A stretch of DNA of 64,000 nt from an uncultured Gammaproteobacteria bacterium (GTDB lineage: Bacteria > Pseudomonadota > Gammaproteobacteria > Arenicellales > JAANXG01). A model generated the notes under the pieces. It was not told the origin of the DNA and searched no databases. It saw only the letters and a program-made list of their open reading frames with translations. The translations under genes were made by a program, and so were the position numbers. The DNA lies in the NCBI GenBank assembly GCA_947258785.1, contig CAMYJT010000001.1, positions 124,001 through 188,000 on the forward strand. The letters are read 5' to 3'. Shown piece after piece: positions 48,954 to 57,526 of the stretch (positions are counted from its first letter, which is position 1; every line of letters begins with the position of its first letter).

Positions 48954-51900
48954 CTATCGACGCGCGGGGGCGGCAATCCGTGCAGCCGGATCCCCGAGCA
49001 AGGTGTAGCCCAGGATCACGTCTAGTTGATCGGGATGCAGCGCGGCCAGGCGCCGTTTGGCGTTGACCACCGCATCACCCACAGCGCCCGGGGAGTCCAG
49101 CAGTTCGCGTTGCAGCAGCATCGCGAATCGCCGTTCCGCATCGGCGTCGGTGAGGGTGCTCGAACCGAGCACGGCCGCCGCACCACCTTCCCGGTTGAGC
49201 ATGAAACTATGCGCGAGGGTGTCCTCCGTTGGCGCGACATAGTAGGTGTTCCAGCACCCCAGTTGAATCACGGCCGTGGGGTGCTCGCGGTTGGTGAGCT
49301 CGAGCGCATCCCGGCTGCTGAACAAACCGTCGAAGGTCCACACATTGGGCCCCGAGTGGCCGCTGTACATCACCAACCCGACCCCGCCACTGTGTACCGT
49401 GGTGCCGTCCAATGATTTACTTGCAATCCCGTGGTTGATCGCATCGACCAGCAAGTCACGGGCCGGTTCCACACCAATGCCGAAGGGACCGTCGATGTAG
49501 GCCCTGGCCAGATCCCAGCCGGCGTCGAGGAACGCTGAAGCCAGGCGTTCACTGTCACCGGCGAATGAATAACTCGACGATTCGTCGTACTTGTCCGCCG
49601 CCAGGACCACGGTACGCCCGTTGTCCTGTGCCTCGTAGGCCAATATCTTCTCCACCAGCACATCGAGCTCGTCAACGGTCCGCACCGGCAGCCGGCCGAC
49701 CGGGATATCGGGCAGCTCGTCGCCGTCGACGTCGCCGTACAGCGCGTCGACCGGCGCGTAACGAACCAGCGCCCCGGTCTGGCGGTACAGAGAGGGGACA
49801 AAGCTGATCGACCCGCTGTGCAGATAATCGCGGTAATCGTAGCTGTCGCCCCCGACCAGCAGGACATACCGGGTGCCCGAGGCCACCGCATCCATGATGA
49901 AGTCATGGATGGCCTGGGCGTCGACGATGAAGTGTCCGTAGGCGCCGTACACGTCTTCGACATCGACCACCGCCGCGGATAATTCGGTCCGGCGCCGTGC
50001 CGCAACCAGGCGGTCCAACGCAGGGCCGATGAAGTCGGGATGAGCAATCACCAGATACTCGGCGGCGTGGTCCGTGAGTTTCCCGGGCGTGTCCGCGAGC
50101 TCCAGTTCCGGCGTTTGCAGCGCGTCGGCGCCGAACACGTGGTAGGTGGAGCGCGACGCCGCCCCCGCGAAACGCACCGCATACCCACCGCCGCCGCTGC
50201 CGTCCGAGAGCCCTTCTAGGCGCGTCACCGCGCCGTCGTCCGCTTCGCGGTAGACCACGATGTCAGGCGTCGAGAAACTGCTCACCCGAAACGACTGGCC
50301 GGCGGAACGAAAAGTCAGGCGGTCATCCACGGCCACGAAACGGCGCGGATAGGTGAACGCGTAGCGATCCAGGGCAACCACGTCGGCCAGTGCGCCGGTG
50401 TCGTGAGGGAGTTCTATCCAGATTTCGTTGGTGCCCTCCTCGATGCGGTCGGTGCTAACGGTGTGAACCACCGAATGCGCAATCGAGCCTTCGAACTCGT
50501 CGTCGGCCAGCGTGGCCCCATTCACCCCCACCAGCACATGATGGTCCGGCTTCACGGGGAAGTCAGTCACCCCCCAGAGGTCGACGGAGACCGTCACCGG
50601 CTGGTCGGCGCGGCGATCGAGCTGGTCGACCTGCACTTCGGCAACGTGAGCCACCGGACCGGCCACGGCCTGCAGATATCTGTCGAGCCAGGGATCACCG
50701 CGTGGCGCCGCAGGACTGTAGACCCTCCGGTTCTCATGGGTCACAGTGTGCATGTAGAACGGTTCCGGCTCGGCCCCATCGGAGACACGGGCGCTCGAGC
50801 GCGCCACCCGCCGGGCCAGGCCCGCATTCAGCGACATCACATAGACGTTGGCATCGGTGTACAGCGTGTCGCGGGACTCGCCGATGAACTCGACAAAGGA
50901 AGCTCGCCCGAAGCGCCCGTTCTTGCGGAGCCCACCGACGAAAATCGGCGCCGGCTCGCCATCCAGGGTCAACGCCAGCCGGTCGGCCTTGACGCCACGG
51001 ACGTCAAAGCCCGCGTCGCGGAGCTGGGCGTCACTCAACCGGTAAACGCCGTCCTGCCGGACGATGATTTTCAGCTCGGCTGCGGGTCGCCCCCCATACC
51101 GCGCGGATTTGCCCTGCTTGCCGGCGAGCTGGTTGGATACTGCCTGGCGGAGACGCTCGCGTTTGCCGTCCTCGCGTTTCGAGCGTTTCGCCTTATGCTT
51201 GCGGCCTATCGCCGGCCAATCGATCGCATCGACCTGGCCGGCTTCCGTGCCATAAGTCCGCGCGGCCAGGAACGGACCGTGGCGGGTGGTGCGTCCCCGG
51301 GTGTCCACGTCCTCGATGACGAATTTCCGGGCACCGGAACCGTAGGCCGTAAAGCGGTAGTGGGCAGTCTCGGTTGAATCGATCACCGACGACGGGATCA
51401 ACGAATCGTTCAGGCGGAGCAGCGCCCGGCCGGCGACGGCATACAGATTGAAACCCAGGTTCGCCACCTCGGTGGCGGTGGACCAGGTGAAGAGGGTCTC
51501 CCCGGTGACCCGATCCGGGTCGGCGCGGAACGAGCGCAGTTCGACCGGGACAGTGGTCGTCTCGCTGGCGGTCAGGGTTTGCTCAATGGGCACCAGGTCG
51601 TCGTTGATGTAAAAGGTCTTGACGGTGTTGGTGAAGGTGTCGGTGTTCCAGCCGTTCGGCAATGATGAGGCGTCGAAGACGTCGAAGTCGTACGACAGCG
51701 TCACCGAAGTCCCGCCCGCGATCACACCCGGATCAAAAGCGATGATGTCGCCGTCGTCGATGGCACTGCCCTGGCTGGTGGTGATCGACGAGGGGGTTCC
51801 GTAGGTTTGCGGGTAATCGTCCTCGAAGACCGTCCGGTCCGCGGCGCCGACGCCGGAGTTGGTGACCGTCACCACGCAGCTGATCGTCCCCCCCGGCACG

Positions 51901-52580
51901 ATGGGATCGGGCGCGCAGGACTTCGTGAGACTGAGTTCGGGCACCGAGACGCCTGAGGGCACCCCATCGTCACAGTTACACTTCGACGAGGTGCCCGGCA
52001 CGGTGTCCGTCACGGCGCTGCAGTCGAGCTCGTCCGCCGTTTGCCTCCAGCTCGTGCAGGTGGCGAATTCGAGCAGGCCGTTGGTGGGATCGATGTCGTC
52101 GCAGGAGACCGTAACGTTTGAGATACCGCGCAGATAAATCTGGCTATCGCCGACGTCGCCGCACACGTCCAGGTTGTTGGTCGTGTCCAGCTCTCGGTCC
52201 TCGTACACGGTGGGGTCGGTGACCGGCAACCAGTCGTGCAGGCACTCGGTGCCGGTCAGCGCCGACACACCCTCGGTGGCGATCCACAAGCCGATGTCGT
52301 AGCGGTCGGGCATACCCGATTCCACCGACGCGGTGATGTCGAAGGTGGCCTCATCGGCGGTGTTAACGCAGCCGTCCAGGATCTTGACCACGGCGATACC
52401 GGTAATGCGGACGTCGTTCGCGGTGCAACTGCCCCCGCCGAAGGCCCCCACACAGGCACCCAGCACCTGGGCGCGCACCGGAATGACCGCTATTGTAATC
52501 GTCAACGCCGCGGCCAGCACACGAACGGCACGCGCGCAGCCACCACCCGACTCAGCGGTCTTGCGTCTGCTCGACTCCAT
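48954..52580 (-). CDS. Secreted gingipain-like cysteine peptidase (C25) with DUF11 domain
   Basis: 1208 residues. A signal sequence occupies about residues 17-38 (ALTITIAVIPVRAQ). A Cys-rich N-terminal region leads to a DUF11-type beta domain (about 215-315, LSLTKSCAPDPIVPGGTISC), then PVELRSFRADPDRVTGETLF and other beta modules. The caspase-fold C25 peptidase domain fills the C-terminal part, with catalytic His in VMYSGHSGPN (H1075) and Cys in IQLGCWNTYY (C1109). No PorSS C-terminal sorting domain is seen. It is probably an exported or surface protease. Confidence 0.88.
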   Translation of the reverse strand: MESSRRKTAESGGGCARAVRVLAAALTITIAVIPVRAQVLGACVGAFGGGSCTANDVRITGIAVVKILDGCVNTADEATFDITASVESGMPDRYDIGLWIATEGVSALTGTECLHDWLPVTDPTVYEDRELDTTNNLDVCGDVGDSQIYLRGISNVTVSCDDIDPTNGLLEFATCTSWRQTADELDCSAVTDTVPGTSSKCNCDDGVPSGVSVPELSLTKSCAPDPIVPGGTISCVVTVTNSGVGAADRTVFEDDYPQTYGTPSSITTSQGSAIDDGDIIAFDPGVIAGGTSVTLSYDFDVFDASSLPNGWNTDTFTNTVKTFYINDDLVPIEQTLTASETTTVPVELRSFRADPDRVTGETLFTWSTATEVANLGFNLYAVAGRALLRLNDSLIPSSVIDSTETAHYRFTAYGSGARKFVIEDVDTRGRTTRHGPFLAARTYGTEAGQVDAIDWPAIGRKHKAKRSKREDGKRERLRQAVSNQLAGKQGKSARYGGRPAAELKIIVRQDGVYRLSDAQLRDAGFDVRGVKADRLALTLDGEPAPIFVGGLRKNGRFGRASFVEFIGESRDTLYTDANVYVMSLNAGLARRVARSSARVSDGAEPEPFYMHTVTHENRRVYSPAAPRGDPWLDRYLQAVAGPVAHVAEVQVDQLDRRADQPVTVSVDLWGVTDFPVKPDHHVLVGVNGATLADDEFEGSIAHSVVHTVSTDRIEEGTNEIWIELPHDTGALADVVALDRYAFTYPRRFVAVDDRLTFRSAGQSFRVSSFSTPDIVVYREADDGAVTRLEGLSDGSGGGGYAVRFAGAASRSTYHVFGADALQTPELELADTPGKLTDHAAEYLVIAHPDFIGPALDRLVAARRRTELSAAVVDVEDVYGAYGHFIVDAQAIHDFIMDAVASGTRYVLLVGGDSYDYRDYLHSGSISFVPSLYRQTGALVRYAPVDALYGDVDGDELPDIPVGRLPVRTVDELDVLVEKILAYEAQDNGRTVVLAADKYDESSSYSFAGDSERLASAFLDAGWDLARAYIDGPFGIGVEPARDLLVDAINHGIASKSLDGTTVHSGGVGLVMYSGHSGPNVWTFDGLFSSRDALELTNREHPTAVIQLGCWNTYYVAPTEDTLAHSFMLNREGGAAAVLGSSTLTDADAERRFAMLLQRELLDSPGAVGDAVVNAKRRLAALHPDQLDVILGYTLLGDPAARIAAPARR

Positions 52581-52604
52581 TTACCCCACCCATTTGATTC
52601 GTCA

Positions 52605-52626
52605 GTCTATATCTAAAAATATAGAC
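52605..52626. repeat. 22-bp AT-rich palindrome upstream of the C25 protease
   Basis: GTCTATAT-CTAAAA-ATATAGAC is a perfect 8-bp inverted repeat whose nearer edge is 25 bases from the protease ATG. On the minus strand it contains TATATT and TATAGA, so it could overlap a promoter as an operator, or fold in the mRNA leader. There is no T-run, so it is not a classical terminator for the upstream gene. Confidence 0.55.
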
Positions 52627-52703
52627 GGATGAGTGGGATATGCCAGTCAATCAGACACCGACCTTAGGTTGCCAGGCGGTGGATTCCGTTCGGGGGCGGG
52701 GCC

Positions 52704-53222
52704 CTACATCGACATTTCCAGGTCCGTCTCGATGGCGGCCAATCCGGCTTGGGCACACTCCTCGTCGGTCACGCCGGACGGGGCGCCGCTGACGCCCATG
52801 CCGCCGATGATCGTACCGCCGGCCTCGATGGGGATACCACCGGCGGACAAGACGATGCCCTGCACCTTGCCGGGCGAGAATGGCGAGGTGAAGCGCTTTT
52901 CGAGTTGGGAGGTCGGGGTGTTGAAGTTCATCGCCGCATAGGCCTTCTGCCTGGCGACCTCCACCGTGAGCGGCATGGCCAGGGTGTCGCGAAACACCAC
53001 CTGGTCGCGGCCGCCGCGATCAACGATCGCGACCGTGATGTTCAGGCCCCGCTTCCGGCAGTCCTCGATCACCGCCATGGCCGCCTTGGCCGCCATGTCC
53101 AGGGTCAAGCGCTGAATCGGCAGCGTGACCGGCGCCTCCTCGGCGGCGGCGCTGGATGCCCCGCACAACATGACGGCCAGCGCACCAGCCAGCGCGGCAT
53201 ACTTCGACGCAAATCTCCTCAT
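52704..53222 (-). CDS. GlcG/HbpS-family heme-binding-like protein (exported)
   Basis: 172 residues with signal peptide KYAALAGALAVMLCGASSAA and cleavage near AAA-EE. The GlcG/HbpS domain follows: LTLDMAAKAAMAVIEDCRKR, NITVAIVDRGGRDQVVFRDT, RQKAYAAMNF, GIVLSAGGIPIEAGGTIIGG and GVSGAPSGVTDEECAQAGL. Relatives bind heme or small molecules in two-component or redox sensing. It lies 123 bases upstream of the C25 protease on the same strand. Confidence 0.9.
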   Translation of the reverse strand: MRRFASKYAALAGALAVMLCGASSAAAEEAPVTLPIQRLTLDMAAKAAMAVIEDCRKRGLNITVAIVDRGGRDQVVFRDTLAMPLTVEVARQKAYAAMNFNTPTSQLEKRFTSPFSPGKVQGIVLSAGGIPIEAGGTIIGGMGVSGAPSGVTDEECAQAGLAAIETDLEMSM

Positions 53223-53263
53223 CGGCTCTTCCCCCTAAAAGTTACAGGTCATGGCCCACTGCA

Positions 53264-53521
53264 TCAGCCGATCCCGCACATCCCGCCACCGCAGGCCCCT
53301 TCAGCGCCGCAGGCCGGTAATTCGGGATTTTTTAGGGCGTCGCTGCGCACGTAGCTGCCACCGCTTATCAGTCGCTCGACCGGCGCGTCCAGGGGTACGT
53401 CGCCCGGATCGCGTCCCATCGCATCGCATAACTCCTTCCACGAGCGCAGCTTGCTGTGTATGGAGTGTTGCACTTCGTGCACCGTCCCGTTCGCGGCGCA
53501 GCGGTAATCGTACGTCGGCAT
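53264..53521 (-). CDS. FmdB-like zinc-ribbon protein, altered cysteines
   Basis: 85 residues starting MPTYDYRCAANGTVHEVQHS, the FmdB N-terminal pattern. The usual CxxC there is reduced to a single Cys. Most cysteines cluster at the end (CGAEGACGGGMCG). Function is unknown for the family (small regulatory or Zn proteins). The atypical spacing means zinc binding must be assumed with caution. It is 41 bases ahead of the GlcG-like gene on the same strand. Confidence 0.75.
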   Translation of the reverse strand: MPTYDYRCAANGTVHEVQHSIHSKLRSWKELCDAMGRDPGDVPLDAPVERLISGGSYVRSDALKNPELPACGAEGACGGGMCGIG

Positions 53522-53695
53522 GAAAGTTCTCCGTGTGCTGACCGGCGCCGATTATAGCCTTGTTCGGCTCTGAATGCGGTACTCAGACGGTGGTAGGTCG
53601 GACGATTCTTGATGCGCTGCTACACTTGTCTGCAACGAGAGCCGCCTGCCGGGGCGAGGGGAAGCCTAGTATATGGCACCAGTAGGGAGACCATC

Positions 53696-53980
53696 ATGAC
53701 CGAGCAACGCAACGCACCGCGCTGGCCGATCGGCGCACGGTTTCGCTATCGTCTGGACAGCGGACAGGTCGTCTCCCGCGGCGTGGTGGTCAATATGAGC
53801 CGTTCCGGTATGTTGTTGCAGACCGCTCAGCCGCTGCAGATCGGCAGCACGATCCACGGCGAAATCGAGGAGGGCGCGCACGATGAGGTCCTTCTCAGGT
53901 TCCAGGGCCGCGTGGTCCGCACCGAGGAACAGGCGGGCACCCACTCCTATGCGTGCCGCATAAAGCTCACGCGTTCTTGA
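53696..53980 (+). CDS. PilZ-domain protein
   Basis: 94 residues from ATG 53696 (MTEQRNAPRWPIGARFRYRL). The PilZ second motif is present as VVNMSRSGMLLQT (N/DxSxxG), and the basic RxxxR region is degenerate at the N-terminus. A single-domain PilZ protein is likely to bind cyclic di-GMP and act on motility or envelope functions. A weaker N-terminal arginine motif leaves binding unproven. Upstream codons to 53609 are excluded because they lack family likeness. Confidence 0.83.
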   Translation: MTEQRNAPRWPIGARFRYRLDSGQVVSRGVVVNMSRSGMLLQTAQPLQIGSTIHGEIEEGAHDEVLLRFQGRVVRTEEQAGTHSYACRIKLTRS

Positions 53981-54236
53981 GCCGATCCGATCTACACCGG
54001 CCGGCGGCTACCGCGGCCGCAAGGTGCTGATCGAGGATGACTTCGAAAACGATCCCAGACTCAAGGGACAGGACAACGACCAATACGCCTCGACAATGGT
54101 GAGCGGGAAGCGCCAGCCGTCGGTTGGGGGCCCCTGATGTGGTATGTTGTCTCCCAGGCATTCCGCCGACCACGGCCTCGGCTGTGACCGGGACCGGCGC
54201 CACACGCGCCTCCTGTTTCTGGTTGGAGACACGACT

Positions 54237-55319
54237 TTGAAGGTAAAAAATCTGGCGCTTGCCCTGCAAGGCGGCGGTTCGCACGGGGCCTTCACCTGGG
54301 GCGCCCTGGAGCGGTTACTCGAGGACGAACGGATTACCATCGAGGGGATCAGCGGGACCAGCGCCGGCGCGATGAACGCCGCCGTGCTCGCCGACGGCTA
54401 CACCCAGGACGGCCGGGACGGCGCAATCCGGTCCTTGGATGCGTTCTGGCGGGCGATGAGCGCCTACGGCTCGTTCAATCCCTACCGGTCCGGGCTGTTG
54501 AATCCACTCGGGCCGGACCGGTCGCCGTTGTCGTTTTGGTTGGACATCCTGTCCTATGTCGCGTCTCCCTATCAGCTGAACCCGTTCAACATTAATCCGC
54601 TACGCAAGGTGTTGGCCAACACCTTAGATTTCGAGTGCCTGCAACGCTGCTCGGCCATCAAATTGTTCATCTCCGCGACCAACGTGCGCACCAACCGCCT
54701 GCGTATTTTTACCAACCAGGAGTTGTCCGTGGACGCGCTGCTGGCCTCCGCGTGTCTGCCCCAGATTCACCACACCGTGCAGGTGAACGGCGACTATTAC
54801 TGGGACGGCGGCTACACCGGAAACCCGGTGCTTGAGCCCCTGGTGAACGACTGCCAGGCCAACGACGTGCTGATTGTCCAGATCAACCCCACCCACCGGG
54901 AACGGATACCAATGACGGCGCAGGACATCGCTGATCGACTGAACGAAATCACCTTCAACTCAAACCTCATGCGGGAGATCCGTCACATTGCCGAAATCAC
55001 GCGGCTGATAGAGGCCGGGGTGGTGAAAGATCCTAGATTTCACCGCACTTACTTTCACCTGGTACACGCCGAAGATGAGATGAAACGCTATGGCGTGCAC
55101 ACCAAGTACGACACTGCGTGGCCGTTCCTGACCCGTCTGCGGGATCTGGGTCGCGCCAGAACCGACGCGTGGCTGGACGACAATTACGACAGCCTGGGGA
55201 CGCGCAGCACCTTGCCGCTCAAGGAGTGGGCGCCCCGGTATTGGCACCGCACCGCCGCCACGGGCCCGAACTCCGGCACCGACAATGTCACCCCCTTGTC
55301 CGATCATCGACCGAAGTAG
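54237..55319 (+). CDS. Patatin-like phospholipase
   Basis: Start TTG 54237, fixed by GGAG 8 bases upstream and by the family N-terminus LKVKNLALALQGGGSHGAFT. The oxyanion-hole glycines are in LQGGGSHGAF, the nucleophile Ser in ISGTSAGAMNAAVLADGY, and the Asp of the dyad in YWDGGYTGNPVLE. 360 residues, no signal peptide. Likely a lipid acyl hydrolase acting at the cytoplasmic side; the substrate is unknown. An open frame upstream to 54144 is not family-like. Confidence 0.9.
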   Translation: MKVKNLALALQGGGSHGAFTWGALERLLEDERITIEGISGTSAGAMNAAVLADGYTQDGRDGAIRSLDAFWRAMSAYGSFNPYRSGLLNPLGPDRSPLSFWLDILSYVASPYQLNPFNINPLRKVLANTLDFECLQRCSAIKLFISATNVRTNRLRIFTNQELSVDALLASACLPQIHHTVQVNGDYYWDGGYTGNPVLEPLVNDCQANDVLIVQINPTHRERIPMTAQDIADRLNEITFNSNLMREIRHIAEITRLIEAGVVKDPRFHRTYFHLVHAEDEMKRYGVHTKYDTAWPFLTRLRDLGRARTDAWLDDNYDSLGTRSTLPLKEWAPRYWHRTAATGPNSGTDNVTPLSDHRPK

Positions 55320-55419
55320 CGCGGCCCGCCACGCCCCGGCAAGCAGCCGTTGAACCATTGCTTAACCGCACGGTGCGGTCTGGCCTATAATGCCGGATGG
55401 CCGCAAGAGCTGACATCCC

Positions 55420-55722
55420 TTGACCAAATACATCTTGATGCTGTTGACCGCCGCACTCGGACTGATAATCGGCCCGGCTGCGGGCGCCCAGGGGTTCGAT
55501 ACGGGGGCGATAGAGGCCTTTGCCTCCCGCCTGTTCGATCGCATCGACCTGGATCGAGACGGACTGTTGACCCACCAAGAACACGAACAAGCCCGTGGTG
55601 GCGGTTACTGGGTCGAGTACGGACTGCTGGACCTGAATCGCGATGGTGTCGTGACCAAAGCGGAGTACCTCGTCGCGACACGCCGGTTTCACCCGCCTGC
55701 CCACCGTCAGCAACCGATTTGA
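55420..55722 (+). CDS. Small exported EF-hand protein
   Basis: 100 residues from TTG 55420. Signal peptide TKYILMLLTAALGLIIGPAA with cut near GAQ. Two canonical 12-residue calcium loops follow: DLDRDGLLTHQE (residues 43-54) and DLNRDGVVTKAE (71-82), with acidic ligands at 1, 3, 5 and 12 in both. Probably a periplasmic calcium-binding protein; the partner is unknown. No ATG is available, and the start is chosen from the signal peptide. Confidence 0.8.
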   Translation: MTKYILMLLTAALGLIIGPAAGAQGFDTGAIEAFASRLFDRIDLDRDGLLTHQEHEQARGGGYWVEYGLLDLNRDGVVTKAEYLVATRRFHPPAHRQQPI

Positions 55723-55816
55723 ATGCGGCATCCGGCACGGAGGCCGACTTTGCTTCGAGTGCCCATACACCGCCCGCGATTCGCCTCAATCTGACCCCTA
55801 ACCCGCTCCGGTATCC

Positions 55817-57526
55817 ATGCTGCCAAACAAGGACGCCGCCGCCCACCTCCACGATTTCCTGCAGCATCTGTACGCGACCTACCGGCACCACGCGGGGAGC
55901 ACCGCGGAGCTGTATCCGCTGGACGCACTGGACTTGGGGACCAGCGTCCTCCGTGATGTGTCGCAGCCTTACGACTCGATGCCGCTCAATGTGGTGGTCA
56001 TTGGTCCAACCCAGGCCGGTAAGAGCACGGTGGTCAATCTCCTACTCGGCCAGGCAGCCGCCGCGGTCAGTCCGCTGGCCGGTTTCACACGCTCGCTCGG
56101 GGCGTATGCGGTTAACACCGGCGGACAGGAGCGCCGTACGGTCAGCGCTTTCTTTCCAGACGCCAAACCGGAACTCAACACGGTGCCGCCACCGAACAAC
56201 GGGGGGGTATTGGCGGCCACCGGATACATAGTCTGGGACACGCCGGACTTCGACTCCTACATCGCAAAAAGCTACCGGGGGCGGATTGCCCGGGTCGCGG
56301 CACTGGCCGACCTGATACTGCTCGTCGTCAGCAAAGAAAAGTACTCCGATTTGAGCGTGTGGCAGGTCATGGACCTGCTGTATCCCCTCGCCCGCCCAAC
56401 GGTAATCTGCCTCAATAAGCTCGGGTCCGATGCGGACCTGCTGTCGGCCGCGGTCAGCCGTCGCCTCGCGGAGTCCCGCTACTCGCCGACCAACGTCCCC
56501 GTCTGCCCGCTACCCTACTGGAACACCGGCAACTTCCCAGCGCTGCGGCGCAGCGCCCAGACCGAGCGGCTGATCCAGACCGTGGCCAGACGGCTTCGGC
56601 GCGTAGACCACGCCGCCCGCCGCAGCGGCGCGCGCCGCTTGCTTGCCGAACACTGGGACCATTGGCTGGAGCCGGTGCGGGCCGAGTTGGACAGCACAGC
56701 GCAGTGGCGCCAGGCCGTGTTACGCGCAGTGGGCGACGCCATCGACAGTTATCGTGATCAGTACCTCGAGCACTCGATCCACAACGGCACCTTTCAAAAG
56801 GCCATGGTCCAGTTGCTGGAACTGATCGAGATCCCCGGCATCGCCAAACCACTGCTGAGGACCCGTCAGATATTGACCTGGCCGCTGAGGAGGCTGGTTG
56901 CCGGCCTCACCGGTTCGTCCTCGTCGGCGCCAACGGAGGACATGGAACTCGAAACCCTCCGCCAGTGCTTCGAGCACGTGACGCTGTCGCTGCGCAGATC
57001 CATCGGCGATGGCGCCGCAAGCCGGGACCATTCGGCGGTCTGGTGGAGCGCGTTGGGCCACGCCTACGATCGGCGTGGGTCTGAAATCCAACAGGCGTTT
57101 GTTGCCGAGATTGGGCGTTATCAAGACGACTTTGAGGCCGAAATCGAGCGCGCCGCGCGCTCCCTCTACGCCCGGCTCCAGGAAAGCCCGGTCACACTGA
57201 ATGGCTTGCGGGTGGCGCGGGTGACCACCGACGCCGCCGGTGTTGCCCTAGCGTTCAAAACCGGCGGGCTCGGTGTCAACGAACTGGCGCTGACACCAGC
57301 GATGTTATCGCTCACTTCGTACCTCGCCGAAACCGCCGTGGGGACGTATCTGGAGACCGTTAAGACACAGTTGAAGCAACGCCAGCTCGCGCGGGTGGAC
57401 CGGGTGATGTCCAGCCACTGCCGCCAACCGTTGACCGCCCTTGCCGACGGCCTGGACGACGAGCGGCTGTTCCGCGTCGACACCGCGCGGCTCGACGACG
57501 CCGAGCGCGACAAGGAAGTGCTGTGA
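55817..57526 (+). CDS. Large GTPase-like protein, first of a coupled pair
   Basis: 569 residues. P-loop GPTQAGKST (63-71), G3-like DTPDFDS (141-147) and G4-like NKLG (200-203), so the N-terminal third is a TRAFAC-class GTPase domain with an altered G3 (PD instead of PG). The remaining 350 residues are helical, with amphipathic and hydrophobic patches (IPGIAKPLLRTRQILTWPLR; VNELALTPAMLSLTSYLAET), recalling dynamin-like stalk/membrane regions in layout only. The stop overlaps the next gene start (GTGA). Confidence 0.8.
   Translation: MLPNKDAAAHLHDFLQHLYATYRHHAGSTAELYPLDALDLGTSVLRDVSQPYDSMPLNVVVIGPTQAGKSTVVNLLLGQAAAAVSPLAGFTRSLGAYAVNTGGQERRTVSAFFPDAKPELNTVPPPNNGGVLAATGYIVWDTPDFDSYIAKSYRGRIARVAALADLILLVVSKEKYSDLSVWQVMDLLYPLARPTVICLNKLGSDADLLSAAVSRRLAESRYSPTNVPVCPLPYWNTGNFPALRRSAQTERLIQTVARRLRRVDHAARRSGARRLLAEHWDHWLEPVRAELDSTAQWRQAVLRAVGDAIDSYRDQYLEHSIHNGTFQKAMVQLLELIEIPGIAKPLLRTRQILTWPLRRLVAGLTGSSSSAPTEDMELETLRQCFEHVTLSLRRSIGDGAASRDHSAVWWSALGHAYDRRGSEIQQAFVAEIGRYQDDFEAEIERAARSLYARLQESPVTLNGLRVARVTTDAAGVALAFKTGGLGVNELALTPAMLSLTSYLAETAVGTYLETVKTQLKQRQLARVDRVMSSHCRQPLTALADGLDDERLFRVDTARLDDAERDKEVL

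Noticed and set aside
50403..51377. Long plus-strand open frame of 324 codons
   Set aside because: It is fully antisense to the C25 protease gene, has no ribosome site or recognisable domain, and arises from the GC-rich codon pattern of the real gene.
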